NCBI GenBank assembly: GCA_023416195.1
Contig: JAEZID010000089.1
Location: forward strand, 1-6,404
Direction: 5' to 3'
DNA length: 6,404 nt
DNA from: Pseudomonadota bacterium
Lineage (GTDB): Bacteria; Pseudomonadota; Alphaproteobacteria; Azospirillales; Azospirillaceae
Of this stretch, positions 1-5,433 are shown piece after piece. Below the pieces are notes generated by a model. That model worked only from the letters and a program-made list of their open reading frames with translations, did not search any database and was not told where the DNA came from. How positions within the stretch are numbered: position 1 is the first letter of the stretch; each line of letters begins with the position of its first letter. Both the position numbers and the translations under genes were made by a program.

Positions 1-1
1 G

Positions 2-3000
2 TCGCGGGCGGCGCCGGAGGCGGGCACATCGGAGGTGGTCCTTTCCCTGTGCCGGGCCGACGATGCCGGGAACCCGCCATGCGAACCTCCGGCGGACCCG
101 TTCGCCGGCGTCACCCTGATCGATGAAGCCGGACAGGCCGCCGATCCGGTGGAAAGCGACGGCACCGAAGAATCGACAGGGGATTGGTCGGAACGCTCCT
201 TCCTTGTTCCGCCGGGCTACTGGCGCCTGCGCGTCAAGACGGGCGTCCGGCGGAACGGGGTGGAGATGCCCCTCGTCGTCTGTCCGGGCTGGCGCACCGG
301 CGTGCGCATGCCACTTGCGCAGTACAGCCGGGGGAACTGGCGCGCCAACCTTGCCGCGGCCCGGATCCGGATGACCGATCCCGCTGTGGAGGAGGCGCTC
401 GACACGTTTACGCTTCGGCTGGAGGCCAATGCTCTCCAGTCGCTCGCCCGAAAGCGCGTGATGCGCGGCAGAGCCTTCAACGACATGATCCGGAGCGCCG
501 TCAGCGCCAAATTCGGCAACCCGATGCTCGGCCTGTACGGAGCCTGGCTGCTGGCCGGAACGGAGGACGAGGAAATTGCGCTGCTCGACGAGGTGGTCGC
601 CAACCTCACGGCCCTCGTCGAACACGGACCACTCGCGGGCCGGGACACCGGGCATGATTTCCGTCACCCCGACGTCGAGGCGCTGCGGCTGCGGCTGCAA
701 GTCCTGCGGGGCGAGCCCGTCGATCCCCGATGGCGTTTCACCTTTCCGCCAATGCTTCAGGCGAGCTGGGCGATCATGCTTCAGGCGGCCGGCACGATCC
801 CATGGCTGATCCCGCGCGGGTCGCTGACCGACCGCATCGCCGGGCGGCTGATCCGGAACGGCCCCTGGGTATCATGGACCCAAGGTCCGGAGGAGCCGCT
901 CGAATCGACCCTTGGCGGGGCATGGACGCACGGAGCGGTGCCGCCCCCGGAGCCCCCGGACCGGTCGCGGCCCTTCTATATGCTCGTCGAACAGCCTATG
1001 AACCGTTGGGTGCACCGCCGCGTCCCGGAGTTCCTCCCCTCCACCGACAATGGCCTCAGCGGGGTGCAGCGGGACTGCGCGATCATCGACGCCGCCATCC
1101 ATCACCGGGCGATCCGCGACTGGTTCCGCGCGCACAGCGAGCGGGAAGAGGAGGCGGAGGACAATCCGGACGGCGCCGACGAGACGGCGGCCCCGCCCGC
1201 CCCGGAGATCGAGGACGAGGAGGCCCTGCTCGTTCAGGCGATCCACCCCGTGGCGGGCGACGAGCGGTTCCAGCGGATCATCGACGCCAGCCGCACGGCA
1301 GGTCCCACCACCGATCCCGGCCTTTGGACGGCGGAGCGGCTGGCCGAACGGATCGGCCTACCCCCCGCCACGGTCGAACGCGCGGCGGCGAGCCTGTCCG
1401 CCAAGCTGCTCGAACAAGGACGACGCCTCAACCTGGACTTGGAAGCGAGATCCACGATGGCACGACCAGAACTGATCATTCCGTACGACCCCCAGTTCCT
1501 CGGCGACGGTTTCGTCGTCCCGCTGCCCTCGCTGGGCGATGGTTTGCGAGCCTCGGCCTATGGCGAGGGGGTGGTCCTGGACTACACCCATTTCTCGTTG
1601 GTCATGCACGCCGAGCGGCGGGTCGCCATTTACACCGCCCACAACGTCGATGCCGCCCGCACCGTCCGTGTGCCCGGCGGCCTGCCGTGGAAGATGGACG
1701 AACGGGTCGGCGAATTCCAGCTCGGGCCGGAGGTTTACGCCAACAACAAGATCGACCGAGGACACCTCGTGCGGCGGCAGGACGTGCTGTGGGGAACGGT
1801 GGGAGAGGCAAAGCTCGCCAACAAGGCGACGTTCTTCTACACGAACGCGGCGCCGCAGCACGAAAACTTCAACCAGGACGAATGGGTGACGCTGGAGGAC
1901 TGGGTCCTGCACGACGCCACCGACTTTTCCTACCGGCTGTGCGTCTTCACGGGGCCGGTGCTGCGCAGCAACGACCCGGTGCTGTCCGACCTTCCGCCGG
2001 GACTGCGGACGGGATTCCGGATGGCCGGTCAGGCGCAGATCCCTGCCGCCTTCTGGAAATTGATTGTTCTGCGCGACGGCACCGCCGGCGGCGACGACCT
2101 GTCCGCGGTGGCTTTCGCCATGCGCCAGACGGACATGTGGAACGACAAGGAAGGAAAGCGCCTGCTGGAGCTGAAGGTCCATCAGGTCACCGTCGGCACC
2201 ATCGAGCAGTGGACCGGACTCGATTTCGGCGAGTTGAAGGCCGTTGACGAACTCGAATGGTCGCAAGAGCGGGAGCGCCTGCGCGCCGCCGGGCAGGAGC
2301 CCGCTTGGCCGGAAATCCACGGTCCGTCGGATATCGTCTATTCCCGCGCCGCCCGCCGGGCGCGCGGCATGCGGGCGACCCGGTCGGCCACAGCCCGCTC
2401 GGCCCGGACGGAGGGAAGCGAGGCACGGCTTGCCGGGGGAATCCGCCCCGCCACCGACTGCGGTTGCGCGGCGGGCGACTTGTCCTTCGATGCCAAGGCG
2501 GCAATCGCCGCCCTCAGCCGCGACCTCGCCCAGCTCACGGACATCGTCGCGAACCAGCAGCAGTCCGCTCCAGGCGGCCGGACGCGCTCCATCGGCGGAA
2601 CGCCCTCAACCGATGCCGCCGACACCGGCACCGGCACCGAGGCGGCGGCTTCCGACATCGCGGAGCGCGTCAACCGGATCGTCGCCATGGCGCCTGAGGC
2701 CATGAAGGACAGCATCCGCACGGCTGCGGAGGCGATGATCATCCAGGCGGACATCGGGCGCAAAAGGCTGCCTCCAAAGACACCCGCAGAGATCAAGCGT
2801 GTCGTCGGCGGCGACAAGGTGATGCCGGGCGGCTATCCGTCCTGCTGCTGCATCGGTGACCCTACGGAGTGGTTTTGCACCGGGGTCGTGGTCGCGCCGA
2901 ACGTCGTGCTCACCGCGGCCCATTGCGGGCGCGAGATCCGGCGGGTCATGGTCAACGGGAACAGAGTGGTGGACGGCGTGGACGGCCGGATCGTGCCGGT

Positions 3001-3532
3001 GCGCCATGTGATCGTCCACCCGCGCTATCGGGCGCACCCCTGGAACGAGAACGACATCAACATCCTGGTCCTCGCCGGCCCGACGCACGTCGCGCCGATG
3101 CCCCTAGCCCAACCGGCGCAGGTCGCCCTAGGCGACGACGTCGAGGTGGTCGGTTTCGGCTACAACGATCCGCAAGCCCCAAAGGGCTTTGGGATCAAGC
3201 GCTGGGTAACCGCTCCCATCGTGGGGCTGAAGACGTCCGACGAGCTGGACTTGTCCGAACTCGAAAGGGGCCTGGGCTTCCACGCCGATTACGAGTTCGT
3301 CGCCGGACGGAAATCGCAGGGCCGCGATTCCTGCAACGGCGACAGCGGCGGGCCGGCCTATGTCCGGACCGATAACGGACTGGCGGTGTTCGGCCTCACC
3401 AGCCGGGCGACGCAGGAGGCGACCGTCAACTGCGGCGACGGCGGCGTCTATGTGCGCCCGGACCGGTTCCGGGATTGGATCAACCGGGAACTGACCGCCC
3501 TCGGGCTGCCGGTCCTGCCCGACCCGGACTGA
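2..3532 (+). CDS. Nuclease-protease fusion protein: N-terminal unknown region, DNA/RNA non-specific endonuclease, trypsin-like serine protease (5' partial)
   Basis: The frame is open from base 2 with no stop, so the gene starts upstream. Residues below are numbered from the first possible in-window start, the GTG at 35, which has no convincing ribosome binding site. Residues 1-470 are unrecognised. Residues about 505-740 form a non-specific endonuclease with DRGH at 574-577. Residues 741-922 are an arginine- and alanine-rich linker with helical stretches. Residues 923-1155 form a trypsin-fold protease with H963, D1007 and S1104. The stop is TGA at 3530-3532. Each enzyme family is well known alone, the nuclease cutting DNA and RNA with a metal ion and the protease cutting peptide bonds. 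Their union on one chain suggests a regulated toxic effector in which the protease processes the protein; this is inference. Localisation is unknown because the N terminus is missing. Third positions look less strictly G/C than in the minus-strand genes. Domain calls are firm; the biological role is not. Confidence 0.93.
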   Translation, partial: SRAAPEAGTSEVVLSLCRADDAGNPPCEPPADPFAGVTLIDEAGQAADPVESDGTEESTGDWSERSFLVPPGYWRLRVKTGVRRNGVEMPLVVCPGWRTGVRMPLAQYSRGNWRANLAAARIRMTDPAVEEALDTFTLRLEANALQSLARKRVMRGRAFNDMIRSAVSAKFGNPMLGLYGAWLLAGTEDEEIALLDEVVANLTALVEHGPLAGRDTGHDFRHPDVEALRLRLQVLRGEPVDPRWRFTFPPMLQASWAIMLQAAGTIPWLIPRGSLTDRIAGRLIRNGPWVSWTQGPEEPLESTLGGAWTHGAVPPPEPPDRSRPFYMLVEQPMNRWVHRRVPEFLPSTDNGLSGVQRDCAIIDAAIHHRAIRDWFRAHSEREEEAEDNPDGADETAAPPAPEIEDEEALLVQAIHPVAGDERFQRIIDASRTAGPTTDPGLWTAERLAERIGLPPATVERAAASLSAKLLEQGRRLNLDLEARSTMARPELIIPYDPQFLGDGFVVPLPSLGDGLRASAYGEGVVLDYTHFSLVMHAERRVAIYTAHNVDAARTVRVPGGLPWKMDERVGEFQLGPEVYANNKIDRGHLVRRQDVLWGTVGEAKLANKATFFYTNAAPQHENFNQDEWVTLEDWVLHDATDFSYRLCVFTGPVLRSNDPVLSDLPPGLRTGFRMAGQAQIPAAFWKLIVLRDGTAGGDDLSAVAFAMRQTDMWNDKEGKRLLELKVHQVTVGTIEQWTGLDFGELKAVDELEWSQERERLRAAGQEPAWPEIHGPSDIVYSRAARRARGMRATRSATARSARTEGSEARLAGGIRPATDCGCAAGDLSFDAKAAIAALSRDLAQLTDIVANQQQSAPGGRTRSIGGTPSTDAADTGTGTEAAASDIAERVNRIVAMAPEAMKDSIRTAAEAMIIQADIGRKRLPPKTPAEIKRVVGGDKVMPGGYPSCCCIGDPTEWFCTGVVVAPNVVLTAAHCGREIRRVMVNGNRVVDGVDGRIVPVRHVIVHPRYRAHPWNENDINILVLAGPTHVAPMPLAQPAQVALGDDVEVVGFGYNDPQAPKGFGIKRWVTAPIVGLKTSDELDLSELERGLGFHADYEFVAGRKSQGRDSCNGDSGGPAYVRTDNGLAVFGLTSRATQEATVNCGDGGVYVRPDRFRDWINRELTALGLPVLPDPD
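188..1129 (+). other. Unassigned N-terminal region of the fusion protein (residues about 52-365)
   Basis: I do not recognise a named family here. Residues about 52-97 look like a small beta domain, with VPPGYWRLRV at 58-67 resembling the 'PG-Y-L-V' turn of PEGA or carboxypeptidase-regulatory-like sandwiches. Residues about 115-255 look mostly helical. They include GNPMLGLYGAWLL (161-173) and HPDVEALRLR (211-220), a pattern I associate loosely with C-terminal helical regions of bacterial caspase-like and other conflict-system proteins. Residues 255-365 contain several Trp and Pro residues and end in a helix (RDWFRAH). An acidic segment (residues 367-398) follows. No clear signal peptide or membrane helix is seen in the visible part. 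A sensing, adaptor or inhibitory role toward the downstream enzymes would fit its position, but that is inference. Confidence 0.4.
1547..2254 (+). other. DNA/RNA non-specific endonuclease domain (NUC, beta-beta-alpha metal fold)
   Basis: The domain covers residues about 505-740. It opens with the typical strand pair LDYTHFSLVMHAERR (515-529) and YTAHNVD (533-539). Next comes the catalytic motif D574-R575-G576-H577, in which the histidine is the general base. N604 in TNAAPQ is the expected metal ligand, followed by the family pattern F-N-x-x-x-W (612-617) and E621. A beta strand with FTGPVL (638-643) and a closing WTGLDFGEL (726-734) match the usual C terminus of Serratia-nuclease-like domains. 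All key residues are present, so the domain is predicted to be active on DNA and RNA. Its length of about 235 residues is normal for the family. Confidence 0.93.
2345..2428 (+). other. Arginine-rich linker between nuclease and protease domains
   Basis: Residues 771-798 contain nine arginines in 28 residues, separated by Ala, Ser, Thr and Gly. No fold is apparent, so the stretch should be flexible and exposed. It could serve as a cleavage site for the attached protease, which has an Asp at the specificity position, or as a nucleic-acid-binding tail of the nuclease. Beyond it (799-921) lie two probable helices (815-840 and 873-905) separated by a Gly/Thr/Ser-rich stretch (844-870); this segment occupies the position of a protease propeptide. 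Function is inferred from position and composition only. Confidence 0.5.
2801..3499 (+). other. Trypsin-like (S1 family) serine protease domain
   Basis: The domain spans residues 923-1155 and starts at VVGG directly after K921-R922, the position where trypsin zymogens are cut. H963 lies in TAAHC, D1007 in ENDINIL and S1104 in GDSGGP, so the triad is complete. D1098, six residues before the serine, matches Asp189 of trypsin and suggests cutting after Arg or Lys. Cysteine pairs matching 42-58 (C948/C964) and 191-220 (C1100/C1133) are present, and an extra CCC cluster lies at 937-939. At the positions of chymotrypsin residues 214-216 I read S1123-R1124-A1125 instead of the usual Ser-Trp-Gly, so the pocket rim may differ from trypsin. 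The domain ends with the usual helix VRPDRFRDWI. Confidence 0.93.
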
Positions 3533-3558
3533 ATGAGACCGTTGCAGAGCTGGGGGCA

Positions 3559-3604
3559 CACGCGCTGGAAGGGCTGGCCCACCATTCGGCCTTTCCAGCG
3601 CGTG
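3559..3604. terminator. Strong hairpin between convergent genes, possible bidirectional terminator or mRNA 3'-end stabiliser
   Basis: A perfect 12-base inverted repeat, CACGCGCTGGAA at 3559-3570 and TTCCAGCGCGTG at 3593-3604, can be extended inward by G-U and G-C pairs to about 19 pairs with a loop of about eight bases. It begins 26 bases after the stop of the plus-strand fusion gene and about 100 bases beyond the stop of the minus-strand DUF2336 gene, so it could act on both transcripts. No T run follows on either strand, so it is not a classical Rho-independent terminator. Protection of the 3' end or assistance to Rho is an alternative. Confidence 0.55.
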
Positions 3605-3707
3605 CGTTCGACTGTGGCGGTCGCGTTGGGTTGGGGGCGGTCCTGGCCATGGCGTTGAGCAGGGCATCCACGCGCGGCGGCGCCCAATGCTCAAAGGCTA
3701 CGGACGC

Positions 3708-4883
3708 TCACGTCCCCGTCATCACCGGGGCGAAGGGCAGGCCCGCCTGATCCAGCGCGCGGTCGATGACTTCGTCGGACTTCTGGTCAAAGAGCTGCAC
3801 CAGCAGTTCGTCCACCGCCCAGTCGTTGGTCGGGGTCAGCTGGGCGAAGAGTTCGCCCATCACCTCGGCCTGATAGTCGTCGCGGCGGTTGTCGCTGCCC
3901 TCGTATCCCATGCGCTTGGCAACGCCGATGGCGACCTGGAAGGGCGGGACGAGCACCGGAACGACGCCGGCCTTCTTCAGCACGGCGTTGAGGCCGAGGG
4001 TGCCGTCGTCCCAGGCCAGCCGGCGCGCGTTCTCCGCCGGGATGCCGGCCTTGGCGCCGAGCCCCGCGGTGAACAGCGGCAGGTCACCCGCGCACAGCAC
4101 GCGGAACAGCAGAGCCGTGGAGATGCGCCCGTTGGCGTGCAGCCATTGAGCGACCGCCTCCACATCCTCCGACCCGCGCAGGGCGGGGCGCAGAAGGCGC
4201 ATGGTCGCGGCCTCGCGCCCGTTCTCGACAAGGCGTTCGACCAGATCGCGCGACAGGCCGTGCGCGCGGGCCAGCGTGGTGCGGACCGCGTCGGAAACCA
4301 CGGCGATCAACCGTTCCACCACCGCCAGCGGCAGGCCGGGCCGGGTCGCCGCCGCCTCGCTGACCATGCGGACCCGGCCGAACCGGTCGAGCGCGCGGTG
4401 GATCGAGCCTTCAGACACCGCGGCGCCCGTGTTGCGCAGAAGCGCGGTCACCACGGCGACGTTGCCGGTTTCCACGATGGCGCCGGAAACCCGTTCCGAC
4501 ACCACGCGCCGGCTGGCGATGGCGAGGTGCTTGCCGGCGTCGGGATCGGCCAGCAGGCTCAGCAGCAGGTCGTCGCTGAGACCCTCGGCGTCGCGCAGGA
4601 TCGGGAAGGCCACCCGCGCCACGTCCTTGACCAGCCGTTCGGCCAGTTCCGTGGTCAGCACGGGGTTGTTGCGGATCTGCCAGGCGACCGCCTCGCGCAC
4701 GGCGGCCTGGGCATCGCCCGCGAAGCAGTGCATGACCTCCAGGGCCAGCGACCGTTCCGCCGCGCTGAGTCCACCCTGTTCGAAGTCGCGGACCAGCTTC
4801 GTCATCGTCTCGATGCGCGCCTCCGGAGAGGGGGAGGCGAGCAGCCGTTCGATGTCGCGGGATGACAGGAAATTCTCGCTCAT
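3708..4883 (-). CDS. DUF2336 domain-containing protein (HEAT-like helical protein)
   Basis: The 391-residue protein is almost entirely helical and matches my memory of the DUF2336 family, which is common in alphaproteobacteria and has no established biochemical activity. Repeating helix pairs of HEAT-like character occur from about residue 8 to 275, for example LAERLVKDVARVAFPIL (80-96), DLLLSLLADPDAGKHLAIA (105-123) and LVERLVENGREAATMRLL (214-231). The C-terminal third (285-391) includes WDDGTLGLNAVLKKAG and the segment VPPFQVAIGVAKRMGY (312-327). No signal peptide or membrane helix is seen, so it is probably cytosolic and a scaffold or binding protein. The ATG at 4883 is preceded by GAGGGG eleven bases upstream. 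The gene lies 15 bases after the MarR-family gene, so the two are probably co-translated and may share a process. The family call is good; the role is unknown. Confidence 0.88.
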   Translation of the reverse strand: MSENFLSSRDIERLLASPSPEARIETMTKLVRDFEQGGLSAAERSLALEVMHCFAGDAQAAVREAVAWQIRNNPVLTTELAERLVKDVARVAFPILRDAEGLSDDLLLSLLADPDAGKHLAIASRRVVSERVSGAIVETGNVAVVTALLRNTGAAVSEGSIHRALDRFGRVRMVSEAAATRPGLPLAVVERLIAVVSDAVRTTLARAHGLSRDLVERLVENGREAATMRLLRPALRGSEDVEAVAQWLHANGRISTALLFRVLCAGDLPLFTAGLGAKAGIPAENARRLAWDDGTLGLNAVLKKAGVVPVLVPPFQVAIGVAKRMGYEGSDNRRDDYQAEVMGELFAQLTPTNDWAVDELLVQLFDQKSDEVIDRALDQAGLPFAPVMTGT

Positions 4884-4894
4884 ATCAGTCCAAT

Positions 4895-4900
4895 CCCCTC
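4895..4900 (-). promoter_or_regulatory. Ribosome binding site of the DUF2336 gene, overlapping the upstream stop codon
   Basis: On the minus strand GAGGGG stands eleven bases before the ATG and shares its first two bases with the TGA stop of the MarR-family gene (4899-4901), reading TGAGGGG. Ribosomes finishing the regulator would therefore end on this site, which suggests translational coupling of the two genes and supports the ATG at 4883 as the start. Confidence 0.6.
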
Positions 4901-5402
4901 AATCCAGCCCCTGCCCGGCGTAGCGGACCATGTCGCCCCAGATGCGGTCGAGGCGGCGGAGCGTGCGGTAGGCCGCCTTCAGGTCGGCGGCCTCGCTTTC
5001 GTTGCGCACCAGGGCGGCGGCCTGGAACTGCTCCAGCTTGGTCAGCTCGGCGCGCAGCGCCCGCCCCTTCTCCGACAGGCGGAGACGGGCGGTGCGGCGG
5101 TCGCGCTGGCTGGCGCCACGGTCGATGTAGCCGGCCTCCACCAGGATCTTCAGGCTGTAGGAGGCGTTGGATCCCAGATAGTAGCCGCGTTCCATCAGGT
5201 CGCGGACCGACGGTTCGTCGTCGCCGATCAGCATGACCATGAGCGCCTGCACCGGGCCGATGTCGTCGACCCCCTGCTTCAGCAGCCCCGCCCGCACGAC
5301 GTCGAGAAAGCGGCGGTGCATCCGCTCGATCAGGCGGGCCACGCCGTGATAATCGGCGAGATCGGAAAGTTCGGCGGCATCGTCCCGGTGCGGCGCGTTC
5401 AT
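4899..5402 (-). CDS. MarR-family winged-helix transcriptional regulator, LdtR-like
   Basis: The 167-residue protein has the MarR layout. A long N-terminal dimer helix (residues 16-43) is followed by DIGPVQALMVMLIG (47-60), a helix-turn-helix whose recognition part includes RGYYLGSNASYSLKILVEAGYI (from 72), a wing with DRR (101-103) and LRLSEKG, and C-terminal dimer helices. The RGYYLGSN and DIxxVQAL motifs strongly recall LdtR, a MarR protein of Rhizobiales and Liberibacter tied to an L,D-transpeptidase gene and stress responses; the present target is unknown. The frame stays open upstream to 5549, but that extension would overlap galE and is low-complexity and Arg/Lys-rich. The ATG at 5402 has AGGAG ten bases upstream and gives a normal family length, so it is preferred. 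It sits 31 bases after galE and 15 before the DUF2336 gene, probably in one operon. Confidence 0.9.
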   Translation of the reverse strand: MNAPHRDDAAELSDLADYHGVARLIERMHRRFLDVVRAGLLKQGVDDIGPVQALMVMLIGDDEPSVRDLMERGYYLGSNASYSLKILVEAGYIDRGASQRDRRTARLRLSEKGRALRAELTKLEQFQAAALVRNESEAADLKAAYRTLRRLDRIWGDMVRYAGQGLD

Positions 5403-5412
5403 GGCCGGTCTG

Positions 5413-5419
5413 CTCCTCT
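5413..5419 (-). promoter_or_regulatory. Ribosome binding site of the MarR-family gene
   Basis: AGAGGAG on the minus strand lies ten bases before the ATG at 5402. It closes a purine-only run, broken by one C, that fills most of the 31-base gap after the galE stop (AAGAAGAACAAGAAGAAG, then AGGAG). This site decides the start at 5402 over the longer frame reaching 5549. The unstructured A/G-rich leader should favour efficient initiation. Confidence 0.7.
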
Positions 5420-5433
5420 TCTTCTTGTTCTTC

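Noticed and set aside
35..37. GTG as the real start of the fusion gene
   Set aside because: The frame remains open to the left edge and no clear ribosome binding site precedes it; the gene most likely starts outside the window.
730..2247. A 505-codon open frame on the plus strand in another frame inside the fusion gene
   Set aside because: It translates to Arg-, Pro- and Gly-rich low-complexity sequence without a recognisable fold, while the overlapping frame encodes clear enzyme motifs. It is a by-product of high G+C.
1358..2320. A 320-codon open frame on the minus strand opposite the nuclease domain
   Set aside because: It is antisense to a conserved domain, with no family signature and no supporting start; a high-G+C shadow.
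3605..3625. A GTTCGACTG stretch resembling a tRNA T-loop
   Set aside because: No matching T-stem, acceptor stem or anticodon arm can be built around it, so it is not a tRNA or a tRNA-end attachment site.
3702..3715. Short inverted repeat GGACG/CGTCC at the DUF2336 stop codon
   Set aside because: With only five pairs, overlapping the coding end, and without a T run, it is expected by chance in this composition.
3687..4865. A 392-codon open frame on the plus strand opposite the DUF2336 gene
   Set aside because: It is rich in His, Gln, Arg and Gly, as expected for the antisense of a helical Leu/Ala-rich gene. The minus-strand frame has a proper ribosome binding site and a family match.
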